From positions 1-64,000 of the forward strand of contig WVSN01000008.1 of the NCBI GenBank assembly GCA_015689705.1: DNA of 64,000 bases, given 5' to 3'. How positions within the stretch are numbered: the first letter of the stretch is position 1; each line of letters starts with the position of its first letter. Shown here one piece after another: positions 17,721 through 28,180 of the stretch. Position numbers and translations under genes: made by a program. The notes under the pieces are model-generated. The model ran no database searches and was not told where the DNA came from. It was given only the letters and a program-made list of their open reading frames with translations. The DNA comes from Rhodobacterales bacterium HKCCE3408. GTDB lineage: Bacteria > Pseudomonadota > Alphaproteobacteria > Rhodobacterales > Rhodobacteraceae.

Positions 17721-18908
17721 TCAGATCACTCCCATGTCCCGGCCCACGGCGATGAAGGCGTCGATGGCAGTGTCGAGCTCGTCGCGGCTGTGCCCGGCCG
17801 ACATCTGGGTGCGGATGCGGTCCTGCCCTTTCGGCACGACGGGGAAGCTGAACGGCGCGACATAGACGCCCTTCTCGTCGAGCCGCTTCGCCATCTCCTG
17901 CGCCTTCTTCGGATCGCGCAGCATGACCGGGATGATCGGATGCTCGCCCGGCAGCAGGTCGAAGCCCGCCTGCCCCATCCGCATCCGGAAATGCGCGGCA
18001 TTCTCCATCAGCCGGTCGCGCCGTTCGGTCGAAGCCTCCAGCATGTCGAGGACCTTCAGCGAGGTCGCGGCGATCACCGGGGCCAGCGTGTTCGAAAAGA
18101 GATAGGGCCGCGACCGCTGCCGCAGCCAGTCGATCACCTCGGCCTTGCCGGAGGTGTAGCCGCCGGACGCGCCGCCGAGCGCCTTGCCGAGAGTTCCGGT
18201 GATGATGTCGACCCGGTCCATCACGCCGCAATGTTCCGGTGTGCCCCGCCCGGTCGCGCCCATGAAGCCGACCGCATGGCTGTCATCGACCATGACCATC
18301 GCGCCGTACTTTTCGGCCAGGTCGCAGATCTCGGGCAGCTTCGCGATATAGCCGTCCATCGAGAACACGCCATCCGTCGCGATCAGCCTGAACCGGCAAT
18401 CCTGCGCCGCCTGCAGCTGCGCCTCGAGATCGGCCATGTCGGAATTCGCGTAGCGCAGGCGCTTCGCCTTGCACAGCCGCACCCCGTCGATGATCGAGGC
18501 GTGGTTGAGCGCGTCCGAGATGATCGCGTCCTCCTCGCCCAGAAGCGTCTCGAACAGGCCCGTATTTGCGTCGAAGCAGCTGGAATAGAGGATCGTGTCC
18601 TCCATGCCCAGAAAGGCCGATATCCGCGCTTCGAGCTCCTTGTGCTCCTCCTGCGTGCCGCAGATGAAGCGGACCGACGACATACCGTATCCGTAGCGGT
18701 CGAGCGCGGCGCGCCCGGCCTCGATCAGTTCGAGATTGTCGGACAGGCCGAGATAGTTGTTCGCACAGAGATTGATGACCTCGCGCCCCGATCCGAGCGC
18801 CACGGTGCCGGCCTGTTTGGACGTGATCACGCGTTCGGTCTTGTAAAGCCCGGCGTCGCGCAGGCCGTCCAGTTCGCGGGTCAGGTGGGCGATGAAATCG
18901 TCGGGCAT
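17721..18908 (-). CDS. kbl: glycine C-acetyltransferase (2-amino-3-ketobutyrate CoA ligase)
   Basis: The product is 395 residues, close to the E. coli Kbl length, of the alpha-oxoamine synthase family of PLP enzymes. [17 protein letters not shown] and the PLP-lysine segment GTLGKALGG are intact. It converts 2-amino-3-oxobutyrate and CoA to glycine and acetyl-CoA, completing the threonine-to-glycine route begun by Tdh. The start at ATG 18908 (MPDDFIAHL) is preceded by GAAAGG. A longer in-frame extension upstream is Pro/Arg-rich and unlikely to be translated. The promoter should be in the 259-base divergent gap to the receiver gene at 19168. Confidence 0.96.
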   Translation of the reverse strand: MPDDFIAHLTRELDGLRDAGLYKTERVITSKQAGTVALGSGREVINLCANNYLGLSDNLELIEAGRAALDRYGYGMSSVRFICGTQEEHKELEARISAFLGMEDTILYSSCFDANTGLFETLLGEEDAIISDALNHASIIDGVRLCKAKRLRYANSDMADLEAQLQAAQDCRFRLIATDGVFSMDGYIAKLPEICDLAEKYGAMVMVDDSHAVGFMGATGRGTPEHCGVMDRVDIITGTLGKALGGASGGYTSGKAEVIDWLRQRSRPYLFSNTLAPVIAATSLKVLDMLEASTERRDRLMENAAHFRMRMGQAGFDLLPGEHPIIPVMLRDPKKAQEMAKRLDEKGVYVAPFSFPVVPKGQDRIRTQMSAGHSRDELDTAIDAFIAVGRDMGVI

Positions 18909-19167
18909 GGCCGTCCTTTCGCAAGTTCCAGGGCGCGCCGGGGCGCCCTGCCCCTTGGCACCGGACCATCGCAGGATATCGATCCGGCGCAAGGGGGGAC
19001 AGCCCCGCGGCCCCCGTTGCAATCCGCTCGGCGGCACCTAGAGTCAGCCCTGCCCAAGTCACTGGAGCGCCCGCTTGACCGACAGACGCTTCGCGGACCC
19101 CGCGGCGCCGTTTCGCTCGCCCCCCGGCGGCGCGACCGGCGGCCCGGGTGAGCAGCCCGCGGACCCC

Positions 19168-19515
19168 ATGCCATCCACCATTCTCCTGGTCGAGGACAAC
19201 GCGCTTCTGGCCGGCCGGCTGAGCGAGGCGCTGCGCTCGCTCGGCGTCTCGCGGATTCTCGTGGCGATGAACAACGACACCGCGGCGCAGGTCCTGTCGG
19301 AAGAACGGCCGGACGGCGTTATCCTCGACGTGCTGCTCGGGTCGGAAAGTTCCGCGCCGACGGCCGAACGTCTGACCGAAGCCGGGATCCCGTTCATCTT
19401 CTTCTCCGGCAGCCCGCTCGACCCGGAACTGATGCGCCGGTTCCCCGACATCGCGCGGCTTCGGAAACCGGCCGAGCTCGACCATCTGCGCGCCGTGATC
19501 GGGCTCTGGGCATGA
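19168..19515 (+). CDS. single-domain response regulator
   Basis: The product is 115 residues, a bare receiver domain. Glu-Asp in LLVEDNALL, phospho-acceptor Asp in VILDVLLG, Ser in FFSGS and Lys in RLRKPAEL are all present. I took ATG 19168 (MPSTILLV). A TTG at 19075 would add about 31 low-complexity residues. The stop overlaps the start of the aldose 1-epimerase gene by ATGA, an odd pairing of a signalling protein with a sugar enzyme. No kinase is nearby. Confidence 0.8.
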   Translation: MPSTILLVEDNALLAGRLSEALRSLGVSRILVAMNNDTAAQVLSEERPDGVILDVLLGSESSAPTAERLTEAGIPFIFFSGSPLDPELMRRFPDIARLRKPAELDHLRAVIGLWA

Positions 19516-20501
19516 GCGGGGTCACGGAAATCGGTCAGGCGCCCACGGGAGAGCCGATCGCCCGCCTGGTGCTGGAGGGCGGCGGGCTGCGTGTCGCGCT
19601 ACTGACTTACGGGGCCACGGTGCAGGACGTCCGGCTGGACGGGATCGACCACCCGCTCGTCCTCGGCAGCGACGATCCGGCCGCCTATTTCGGGCCGATG
19701 CACTATTTCGGCGCCATCGTCGGGCGCGTCGCGAACCGGATCGCAGGGGGCCGCGCGCCGCTCGACGGAAAGATACTGGATCTCGACCGGAACGAGAACG
19801 GGCAGACCACGCTTCACGGCGGATCCGACGGCGCGTCGGCGCGGGTCTGGCGGATCGAGGCGCATGATGCCTCGACCTGCACGATGGCGCTTCGCCTGCC
19901 CGACGGACAGGCCGGCTTCCCCGGCAATCTCGACATCCGCGCTACATTCGCGCTGCCAGGCGACGGGGTGCTCTCAATCACGCTCGAAGCGCTCACCGAC
20001 GCGCCCACCTTCTGCAACCTCGCCCATCACGGCTACTGGAGCCTCGACGGCGGGCCGGACATCCGCGGCCAGCGGATGCAGATCGCGGCCGATCGTTACC
20101 TGGCGGTCGATGCCGCGCTGATCCCGACCGGAGACATCCCCGTCGCCGGAACCCGCTATGATTTCAGGCAGATGCGGCCCGTCGTTGAAGCGGATGCTGC
20201 GCCGATCGACATCTCGTTCTGCCTGACCGGCGACCAGCCCGCGCTGCGGCTGATGGGCGAACGTGTCGGGCTTGACCTGACCACCGACGCACCGGCCCTG
20301 CAGGTCTACGATGCCGCGCGGATCGACACCGGAACGACCGCCGGGTTGGGCGGCCAGCCTTATGGCGCCTATTCCGCCCTTGCGCTCGAGCCGCAGGACT
20401 GGCCGGACGCGCCGAACAACCCGGCCGCGCCGTCGATCCTGCTCCGCCCCGGAGAGGTCTACCGGCAGCACTCGGAATTCCGGCTGTTCCGGACGGGCTA
20501 G
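19512..20501 (+). CDS. galM: aldose 1-epimerase (galactose mutarotase family)
   Basis: The product is 329 residues. The catalytic base and acid of the family are recognisable: His in NLAHHGYW and Glu in LALEPQDWPDAPN. Substrate-binding GRVANRI and TTLHGG also match GalM. It interconverts alpha and beta anomers of aldohexoses and is probably cytoplasmic since there is no signal peptide. It overlaps the receiver gene and converges on mtlK with 7 bases between them. Its location beside the polyol operon suggests a general sugar role rather than a dedicated galactose pathway. Confidence 0.9.
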   Translation: MSGVTEIGQAPTGEPIARLVLEGGGLRVALLTYGATVQDVRLDGIDHPLVLGSDDPAAYFGPMHYFGAIVGRVANRIAGGRAPLDGKILDLDRNENGQTTLHGGSDGASARVWRIEAHDASTCTMALRLPDGQAGFPGNLDIRATFALPGDGVLSITLEALTDAPTFCNLAHHGYWSLDGGPDIRGQRMQIAADRYLAVDAALIPTGDIPVAGTRYDFRQMRPVVEADAAPIDISFCLTGDQPALRLMGERVGLDLTTDAPALQVYDAARIDTGTTAGLGGQPYGAYSALALEPQDWPDAPNNPAAPSILLRPGEVYRQHSEFRLFRTG

Positions 20502-20508
20502 CCCGCAC

Positions 20509-22005
20509 TCACTCGCCCGCGTAGTCGGCCAGGGCGGCGGCGGTGCCCCGCGCGCGAATGATCCCGGACCAGGTCCGGAACGCATCGGCAAAGCGCGGCT
20601 CGCCCGCGAGGTCGCCGTAGATCTCGGATTGCTCCAGCCACGCCTCGGGCCGGTCCCGCGCGGCGAGCGCGGCGGCGCTCAGGCTGTCCCAGTTCGGATC
20701 GTTGGGCTCGATTGCCGTCCCGTCCTCCCGCGTGCCGAGACACATCCGCGCCCAGAGCGCTTCGACCAGCGCCAGCCCGTCCACCGGACCGCCGGCCGCG
20801 AGCGCGTCGCGCAGGATCGGCAGGATGAACCCCGTGTGCCGGGACGAGCCGTCGAAGGCCACGCGCCGCGTGGTGTCGCGGATCGCGGGGTTCGAGAACC
20901 GGCCTTCGATCAGCGACAGGTACTCTGCCGGCGTGCGGCCCGGCACCGCATCGACATGCGGCACGATCTCCTCGGTCTGGACCTTGCGGAACAGGCCGGC
21001 GATCCCGGAATGGGCCATGCAGTCGGCGATGGTCGCGACCGACAGAAGCTCACCCGCATTCGCCAGCACCTGGTGGCCGCCGTTCAGAATGCGGATCTTC
21101 ATCATCTCGTAGCTGTGCACGTCGTCGGTGAAGGTCGCGCCCGCGCCGTCCCAGTCCGGGCGGCCGGCGCAGAAATCGTCCTCGATCACCCATTGCCGGA
21201 AGTTCTCGTGCGTGACCGGCGCCGCGTCGGCGATCCCCATCTCGCGGACCAGCGCCAGCTCGGCCGGGCCGGTGGCGGGGACGATGCAGTCGACCATGGA
21301 ATTGGGGAAGCTGCACTCGGTCTCGATCCACGAGGCAAGCTCGGGATCGGTCAACGCGGCAAGCCCGGCGACCGTCTGGCGCAGGATCACGCCGTTGCCC
21401 CGCAGGTTGTCGCAACTGAGGCCGGTGAACGGGCCGTGCCCGGCCTCACGGCGCATGCGCAGCGCAGCGACCATGGCGCCGAATGCCGTCCGGGGCGTGT
21501 CCGGATGCGCGGCATCGTGGGCGATGTCGGGATGCGCGGCATCGAGCCCGCCGGTCGCCGGGTCGATATAGTAGCCGCCCTCTGTCACCGTCATCGCCAC
21601 GATCCGGATCGCCGGGTCGGCCATGGCGCGGATCAGCGGACCGTGCCCCTCCTCGACCGGGAGATAGTCGATCATTGCGCCGGTAACCTCGGCCGAGCGG
21701 CTGTCGGGCGACAGCTCGATCAGCGTCGTCAGGCAGTCCTGCGCCTTCAGCCGGTCGCGCATGGCCGCGTCGTAGGGCCGAACTCCGGCGCCGATGATGG
21801 CCCAGTCGAGCGCGCGCCCCTCCTGCATCAGCCGGTGGAGATACCAGGCCTGGTGGGCGCGATGGAAATTCCCCAGGCCGATATGCACGATCCCCGGCGT
21901 CAGCGCGGTGCGGTCATAGCGCGGACGCGCGATCTCGGCCGGGAGCAGCCCGAGCGTGTCGTTCCGGAGCGGCACCGGCCCGTCGTTCTTCGTCAGCTCA
22001 TCCAT
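20509..22005 (-). CDS. mtlK: mannitol 2-dehydrogenase
   Basis: The product is 498 residues of the long-chain mannitol dehydrogenase family. The N-terminal nucleotide-binding region (VHIGLGNFHRAHQAWY) and the active-site segment KIRILNGGHQVLAN, with catalytic Lys, Asn and His, are intact. It oxidises D-mannitol (also D-arabinitol in some members) to the ketose with NAD. I chose ATG 22005 (MDELTKND), inside the end of smoS (13-base overlap). An ATG at 22029 is also in frame. It is the last gene of the polyol operon, the same position as in Rhodobacter sphaeroides. Confidence 0.94.
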   Translation of the reverse strand: MDELTKNDGPVPLRNDTLGLLPAEIARPRYDRTALTPGIVHIGLGNFHRAHQAWYLHRLMQEGRALDWAIIGAGVRPYDAAMRDRLKAQDCLTTLIELSPDSRSAEVTGAMIDYLPVEEGHGPLIRAMADPAIRIVAMTVTEGGYYIDPATGGLDAAHPDIAHDAAHPDTPRTAFGAMVAALRMRREAGHGPFTGLSCDNLRGNGVILRQTVAGLAALTDPELASWIETECSFPNSMVDCIVPATGPAELALVREMGIADAAPVTHENFRQWVIEDDFCAGRPDWDGAGATFTDDVHSYEMMKIRILNGGHQVLANAGELLSVATIADCMAHSGIAGLFRKVQTEEIVPHVDAVPGRTPAEYLSLIEGRFSNPAIRDTTRRVAFDGSSRHTGFILPILRDALAAGGPVDGLALVEALWARMCLGTREDGTAIEPNDPNWDSLSAAALAARDRPEAWLEQSEIYGDLAGEPRFADAFRTWSGIIRARGTAAALADYAGE

Positions 22006-22756
22006 TGTCCGCCATCGACGTTGTAGCATTGGGCGACGATATACTCGGCCTCGTCCGAGGCGAGAAAGACCGCCATGCCCGTCAGGTCCTCGGCCACGCC
22101 CATCCGTCCGTAGGGAACGGACGCGCCCACTTCCTTCTTCTTCTGACCCGGCGCCTTGTTCTCGTATTTCGCGAAGAAGGCGTCGACCCCGTCCCAGTGC
22201 TCGCCGTCGACCACGCCGGGTGCGATCGCGTTCACGCGGATCCCGTGCGGGATCAGGTTCAGCGCCGCGGACTGGGTCAGGCTGATGACCGCGGCCTTCG
22301 TGGCGCAGTAGACGGCGACGAGCGGCTCGCCCCGCCGGCCCGCCTGGCTGGCCATGTTGATGATCCGGCCGCGGATGCCCCTGTCGATCATGTGCCGCGC
22401 GACGGCCTGCATGGTGAACAGCGTGCCGGCGACGTTGACGGAAAAGCAGCGGTCGTAGTCCCTGCGATCAATCTCGACGATGGGCGCAGCGGTGAAGATC
22501 GCTGCGTTGTTCACCAGGATGTCGATATGCCCGAACTTTCCGACCGTCTCCGCGACGCCCGCCTCGATGCTCTCCTGTTTCGTCACGTCGAGTTCGATCG
22601 GGACGGCACCTATCGAAGACGCAGATACCTTTGCCCGGTTTATATCTATATCTGCGATAGCAACTTCCGCGCCCTCACGCCGGTAGGCTTCGGCGAAGGC
22701 GAGTCCGATGCCCCGCGCCGCGCCGGTAATGAGCGCCGTCTTGCCGTCCAGTCGTT

Positions 22757-22760
<4 letters not shown>
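21993..22760 (-). CDS. smoS: sorbitol dehydrogenase (L-iditol 2-dehydrogenase), SDR family
   Basis: The product is 255 residues, a classical short-chain dehydrogenase. TGAARGIG is at residues 12-19 and NNAA follows strand 4. The catalytic triad is Ser138, Tyr151 and Lys155 in YCATK. The sequence after the active site ([18 protein letters not shown]) matches SmoS/PolS sorbitol dehydrogenases. It oxidises sorbitol to fructose and galactitol to tagatose with NAD. The start overlaps the smoK stop by ATGA. Confidence 0.93.
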
Positions 22761-23761
<1,001 letters not shown>

Positions 23762-23806
23762 GCCCGTTCTCCCTATGCTGCCCTGTCGCGTCTCTGCGTT
23801 GGGGCC

Positions 23807-24637
23807 TTATTTCACCGCGCCGAAGGTCAGGCCGCGGACGAGTTGTTTCTGGCTGAACCAGCCCATGACGAGGATCGGCGCGATGGCCATGGTCGAGGCC
23901 GCGCTGAGCTTTGCATAGAACAGTCCCTCGGGGCTGGAATAGCTGGCGATGAACGCCGTCAGCGGCGCAGCGTTGACCGCGGTGAGGTTCAGCGTCCAGA
24001 ACGCCTCGTTCCAGGCCAGGATCACGTTCAGCAGGATCGTGGATGCGATACCGGGGATCGCCATCGGCGTCAGGACATACAGGATCTCGGCCCTGAGCCC
24101 CGCCCCGTCCATCCGCGCGGCCTCGAGGATCTCGCCCGGGATCTCGCGGAAGTAGGTGTAAAGCATCCAGACGATGATCGGCAAGTTGATCAGCATCAGG
24201 ACCACGATCAGGCCGCCGCGCGTGTCGAGAAGATCGAACTGCACGAACAGAAGCGAGATCGGGTAGAGCACGCCGACCGCGGGCAGCATCTTCGTCGAAA
24301 GCATCCAGAGCAGGATATCCTTGGTCCGCTTCGACGGCACGAAGGCCATCGACCAGGCCGCCGGGACCGCGATCAGGATGCCGAGGATCGTCGATCCGCC
24401 GGCGATGATGACCGAGTTCCACAGGTAGCGCATGTAATCCGAACGCTCCTGCACGATGGCGTAGTTCTCGAGCGTGAAGTCGAAGCCGAAGAAGAGCGGC
24501 GGGTTGGCGACGGCCTGAGCCTCGGTCTTGAAGCTCGTGAGGATGGTCCAGTAGATCGGGAAGAAGATCAGAAGCCCGACCGCCCAGGCGACCACGGTGG
24601 TGACGATCTTGCGGCGGGTTGTGACTGCGCGTGCCAT
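23807..24637 (-). CDS. smoG: polyol ABC transporter permease
   Basis: The product is 276 residues with six predicted membrane helices of the MalG type. The EAA loop is seen as EILEAARMDGAG, followed by the hydrophobic run that contacts the ATPase. ATG 24637 is preceded by GGGAGG at good spacing. It begins 11 bases after the smoF stop and pairs with SmoF as the membrane channel. Confidence 0.92.
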   Translation of the reverse strand: MARAVTTRRKIVTTVVAWAVGLLIFFPIYWTILTSFKTEAQAVANPPLFFGFDFTLENYAIVQERSDYMRYLWNSVIIAGGSTILGILIAVPAAWSMAFVPSKRTKDILLWMLSTKMLPAVGVLYPISLLFVQFDLLDTRGGLIVVLMLINLPIIVWMLYTYFREIPGEILEAARMDGAGLRAEILYVLTPMAIPGIASTILLNVILAWNEAFWTLNLTAVNAAPLTAFIASYSSPEGLFYAKLSAASTMAIAPILVMGWFSQKQLVRGLTFGAVK

Positions 24638-24648
24638 GATCGCCTCCC

Positions 24649-25527
24649 TCAGCGGTCCAGGTTCTTGCCGACGATGCGCATCAGGAAGATGGCAACGATG
24701 TTGGCGAGGATGATGGCGTAAACGCCGCCGGCCGATCCGAGCCCGATATTCTGGCTGTCCACCACCCGCTGGAAGATCAGGTAGGTGAGCGTCCGGGTGC
24801 CGAACGAGCCGCCGGTGGTCACGAAGATCTCGGCGAAAATCGACAGCAGGAAGATCGTCTGGATCAGGATCACGATGGTGATCGCGCGGCCCAGATGCGG
24901 CAGTACGATGTAGAAGAACCGCGACAGGACCGGCGCGCCGTCCATTTCGGCGGCCTCCAGCTGTTCGCTGTCGAGAGACTGGATCGCGGTCAGAAGAATG
25001 AGCGTGGCGAAGGGCAGCCACTGCCACGAGACGATCAGGATGATCGACTCGACCGAGGCGTCCGAGAGCCAGGAGACCGGCGTGGCGCCGAAGAAGCGCC
25101 AGACATAGGACAGCATCCCGTTCACCGGGTCCATCATCATGTTCTTCCAGACCAGAGCGGAGACGGTCGGCATGACGAAGAAGGGCGCGATGACGAGGAT
25201 GCGGACGATGCCCTGCCCCCAGATCGGCTGGTCGAGCAGGATGGCCAGCAGGATGCCTAGGATCACCGTGATGACGAGCACGCCGCCGACGATCAGGAGC
25301 GTGGCCTGCACGCTCGGCCAGAAGGAACTCGATCCGATGAAGCGGACGTAGTTCTCGAAGCCGACCCACTCCAGGCCGCGCTCGAACGAGTCGCCGCGCA
25401 TCGGCAGGTACTGCTTGAACGAGAAGTAGAGCGTCATCAGCAGCGGCACGAGCATCCAGCCCAGTAGCAGGATCACGGCCGGCGCCATCATCAGTCGCGC
25501 CGCGGAGCGGGAATGCTGAGTCGCCAT
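24649..25527 (-). CDS. smoF: polyol ABC transporter permease
   Basis: The product is 292 residues with six membrane helices of the MalF type. The N-terminus begins with a helix (MMAPAVILLLGWMLVPLLM), and the EAA loop is EQLEAAEMDGAP. The ATG at 25527 follows a GAAAGG. A strong stem-loop lies between this gene and smoE, so permease expression is probably lower than that of the binding protein. Confidence 0.92.
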   Translation of the reverse strand: MATQHSRSAARLMMAPAVILLLGWMLVPLLMTLYFSFKQYLPMRGDSFERGLEWVGFENYVRFIGSSSFWPSVQATLLIVGGVLVITVILGILLAILLDQPIWGQGIVRILVIAPFFVMPTVSALVWKNMMMDPVNGMLSYVWRFFGATPVSWLSDASVESIILIVSWQWLPFATLILLTAIQSLDSEQLEAAEMDGAPVLSRFFYIVLPHLGRAITIVILIQTIFLLSIFAEIFVTTGGSFGTRTLTYLIFQRVVDSQNIGLGSAGGVYAIILANIVAIFLMRIVGKNLDR

Positions 25528-25595
25528 GGAGACACCTTTCCTGTGGTCACGCTGTGCGTGCGTGAAACGGTGACGTTCGATCGGATGGCGTGCGG

Positions 25596-25624
25596 TCCGG
25601 GGGCGGGCGGAGTCCGCCCCCGGA
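25596..25624 (-). terminator. stem-loop between smoE and smoF
   Basis: A perfect 11-bp stem (TCCGGGGGCGG with its complement) and a 7-base loop sit 17 bases past the smoE stop, inside the operon. No T tract follows. Such hairpins after binding-protein genes commonly stabilise the upstream mRNA or partly terminate transcription; that is the likely role here. Confidence 0.6.
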
Positions 25625-25641
25625 CAGGGTGTCGGAGCGGC

Positions 25642-26976
25642 TTAGCGGTAGCCCGCCGCCTCCATGGCGTCGTTGGTCAGCGACTGCGCGTTGGCGAGTG
25701 CTTCCTCGATCGACTTCTGGCCGGCATAGACCTCGGAGAATTCCTGGCTCACCTCGGTGGCGAAGCCTGCGAATTCCGGGATCGCGACGAACTGGATGCC
25801 GACGTAGGGAACGGGGTCCACGGTCGGGTTCGTCGGGTCAGCCGCGTTGATCGAGTCGAGCGTCATCTGCGCGAACGGGACTTCCTGGTATTCCGGGGTC
25901 TCGTAGAGCGAGGTGCGCGCACCCGGGGGCACGTTGGCCCAGCCTTCGTTCTCGGCGACGAGCTCGATGTACTCGGCCGAGGTGGCCCACTCGATGAACT
26001 GCAGCGCGGCATCGGCCTGCTGCGTGCCGGCCGGGATCGCGAGCGCCCAGGCCCAGAGCCAGTTCGCCCGGCGGTCGACGCCTTCATGGTTCGGCGCAAG
26101 CGCGAAGCCGACCGAGTCCGCGACGCTCGATTCGTCGGGGTTGGTCACGAAGGACGCCGCGACGGTGGCGTCGATCCACATGCCGCAATGGCCCTGCTGG
26201 AACAGCGACAGGTTCTCGTTGAAGCCGTTGGTCGCGTAGCCCGGAGGGCCATAGTTGTTCATCAGGTTGACGTAGAAGGTCAGCGCCTGCTCCCACTCGG
26301 GCGTGTCGAACTGGGCATTCCAGTCCTCGTCGAACCAGCGGGCACCGAACGAGTTCGCGGTGACGGTGATGAAGGCACCGCCCTCGCCCCAGCCCGGCTT
26401 GCCGCGCAGGCAGATGCCGTAGACCTCGTTTTCGGGGTCGTTCATGGCCGCGGCGGCCTGTTCGATGAATTCCCAGGTCGGGCCGTCCGGCATCTCGAGG
26501 CCGGCGGCTTCCATCAGGTCGGTGCGGTACATGACCATCGAGCTTTCGCCGTAGAACGGCGCGGCATAGAGCGTGCCGTCATAGCTGAGGCCGTTGCGCA
26601 TGGCCGGCAGGATGTCGTCGACGTTGTACTCTTCGGACAGGTTGTCCAGCGGGACGAGCCAGCCGTTCGCACCCCAGATCGGCGTCTCGTACATGCCGAT
26701 CGTCATGATGTCGAACTGGCCGCCATTGGTGGTGATGTCGGTGGTCACGCGCTGACGCAGCACGTTCTCCTCGAGCGTGACCCACTCCACGGCGATGCCG
26801 GTCTGTTCGGTGAACAGATCGGTGTAGCCCTGCATGCGGATCATGTCGCCGTTGTTGACGGTCGCGATGGTGATGGTGGTGTCCTGGGCCGATGCGGCGG
26901 AGCCGGTGACGGCAAGCGCGGCAGAAGCACACAGGCACAGCGCGCTCGACGCGCGAAGCACGGTCTTCGGGGACAT
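25642..26976 (-). CDS. smoE: polyol ABC transporter substrate-binding protein
   Basis: The product is 444 residues with a Sec signal peptide (MSPKTVLRASSALCLCASAA, cleavage probably after ASAQ near residue 31). The mature part is a family 1 sugar-binding protein with typical features: FDIMTIGMYETPIWGANGW, YDGTLYAAPFYGESSM, and a late KSIEEALANAQS. It captures sorbitol or mannitol in the periplasm. TAGGGAGG precedes the ATG. It is the first gene of the operon, with promoter and operator candidates just upstream. Confidence 0.93.
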   Translation of the reverse strand: MSPKTVLRASSALCLCASAALAVTGSAASAQDTTITIATVNNGDMIRMQGYTDLFTEQTGIAVEWVTLEENVLRQRVTTDITTNGGQFDIMTIGMYETPIWGANGWLVPLDNLSEEYNVDDILPAMRNGLSYDGTLYAAPFYGESSMVMYRTDLMEAAGLEMPDGPTWEFIEQAAAAMNDPENEVYGICLRGKPGWGEGGAFITVTANSFGARWFDEDWNAQFDTPEWEQALTFYVNLMNNYGPPGYATNGFNENLSLFQQGHCGMWIDATVAASFVTNPDESSVADSVGFALAPNHEGVDRRANWLWAWALAIPAGTQQADAALQFIEWATSAEYIELVAENEGWANVPPGARTSLYETPEYQEVPFAQMTLDSINAADPTNPTVDPVPYVGIQFVAIPEFAGFATEVSQEFSEVYAGQKSIEEALANAQSLTNDAMEAAGYR

Positions 26977-27011
26977 CCGTTTCCTCCCTAGATGGATGTT
27001 ATGCCACCTTG

Positions 27012-27041
27012 ATCGTACGCCACGATATGCCCGCGCGTCAA
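27012..27041 (-). promoter_or_regulatory. candidate promoter of the smo operon
   Basis: On the minus strand TTGACG (27041-27036) and TACGAT (27017-27012) are separated by 18 bases and lie about 35 to 65 bases before the smoE ATG. The match to a sigma-70 promoter is fair, not strong. Confidence 0.35.
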
Positions 27042-27049
27042 TTAAGATG

Positions 27050-27063
27050 TTTACGCGCGTAAA
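27050..27063. promoter_or_regulatory. perfect palindrome, candidate LacI-family operator for smoE
   Basis: TTTACGCGCGTAAA is a 14-bp perfect palindrome with the CG centre typical of LacI-family operators. It sits between the lacI-type gene and smoE, 8 bases upstream of the candidate -35 element. A related half (TTGACGCGCG) overlaps that -35. It is likely the binding site of the regulator at 27084-28115. Confidence 0.55.
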
Positions 27064-27083
27064 TTATCAGGTTTTGCGGGCGA

Positions 27084-28115
27084 TCAGGCCGAATCCCTCA
27101 GGATCAGCTTGCCGGTCAGCAGCGTCGTTTCCCGCACGGCGGGGCGCTTGCCCGATTCGACGATGGAGAAGAGCGTCTTGACGCTGCGTTCGGCGATCTG
27201 CGGGAAATCCTGCGCGACGGTCGTCAGCTTCGGGCAGGTGAAGCGCGAGAACGGATGATCGTCGTGGCCGGCGACGCGCAGCGCCGCGCCCTCGCCGATG
27301 CCGACGGTCATGCCCAGTTCATAGGCCGCGGTCAGGAAGCCGATCGCCAGACGGTCGTTGCTGCACAGGACGGTGTTGGTCTCGAGCTCTCCGCGCGACA
27401 GGACGCCGAGGCCCTCGCGGTAGCCGATCTCCTCGAAATCCCAGCCCTCGCCCGGCACCTGGATCAGCCGCGCCGGGTGGCCGAGGCGTTCCATCACGGC
27501 GCAGTAGGTCTTGCGGCGGCGATGCGCGTTCGGGTTCGCCGGCGTCTTCATTTCATAGAATGTCGGCGGCTGGCCGGTGCGGCAGAGGTATTCGGTGATC
27601 TGGACCGTGCCCTCTTCGTTGTTGTGGCCGACGAAGGCCTCGCCGAGATCGGCGATGTTGCTGTCGAACAGGACGGTCGGCACCTCCTCGACGAAGGTGG
27701 CGATGTCATCCCGGCGCGAGGCACGGCCGAGCGGCGCCATCAGAACGCCGGCCGGCTTCAGCGACCGCAGGCTTTCGAGATTGTCGATCTCCCAGTCGGG
27801 ATTGCCGTGCGAGCTGAGCACGATCGGACGGTAGCCCGCGTCGATCACCAGCCGCTCGAGGTTGCGCGCGTTCTCGGCGAAGACCGGGTCCGACAGGTAG
27901 GGCACGATGATGCCGATGTTCTTCGTCAGCCGCCTGTTCTGGTTGATGGCGAAGATGTTCGGCCGGTAATCGTGCTCGCGCAGGGCCGCCTCGATCCGCT
28001 CGCGCGTCTTGGGCCGGACACTGTCGGGATCGTTGAAATACTTCGACACGGTCGGCCGGGAGAGGCCGCTCACGGCGGCGAATTCCTCCATGTTGCGGAT
28101 GCGGTTCTCGGCCAT
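27084..28115 (-). CDS. LacI-family transcriptional regulator of the polyol operon
   Basis: The product is 343 residues. The N-terminal helix-turn-helix is MEEFAAVSGLSRPTVSKYFN with the hinge helix in DYRPN. A periplasmic-binding-protein-like effector domain follows (IGIIVPYLSDPVFAENARN; CSNDRLAIGFL). ATG 28115 fits a normal LacI length; an upstream in-frame extension is non-coding in character. It is immediately upstream of smoE on the same strand and probably represses the operon until a polyol or its ketose binds. Confidence 0.88.
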   Translation of the reverse strand: MAENRIRNMEEFAAVSGLSRPTVSKYFNDPDSVRPKTRERIEAALREHDYRPNIFAINQNRRLTKNIGIIVPYLSDPVFAENARNLERLVIDAGYRPIVLSSHGNPDWEIDNLESLRSLKPAGVLMAPLGRASRRDDIATFVEEVPTVLFDSNIADLGEAFVGHNNEEGTVQITEYLCRTGQPPTFYEMKTPANPNAHRRRKTYCAVMERLGHPARLIQVPGEGWDFEEIGYREGLGVLSRGELETNTVLCSNDRLAIGFLTAAYELGMTVGIGEGAALRVAGHDDHPFSRFTCPKLTTVAQDFPQIAERSVKTLFSIVESGKRPAVRETTLLTGKLILRDSA

Positions 28116-28150
28116 CGGGTCCTCGTCTTGTGCGGGGGACCCTACTGCGA

Positions 28151-28170
28151 AACTTTTCGCGGGGAAAGTT
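28151..28170. promoter_or_regulatory. inverted repeat upstream of the LacI-type gene
   Basis: AACTTT and AAAGTT are separated by 8 bases (TCGCGGGG), 36 bases before the regulator ATG. It could be an autoregulatory operator or a site for another factor. It does not resemble the TTTACGCGCGTAAA site beyond its AT-rich arms. Confidence 0.35.
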
Positions 28171-28180
28171 CCACGTCCGC

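Noticed and set aside
20311-22026. 571-codon plus-strand open frame across galM and mtlK
   Set aside because: It is the antisense of mtlK, whose active-site motif is intact, and crosses the end of galM in another frame.
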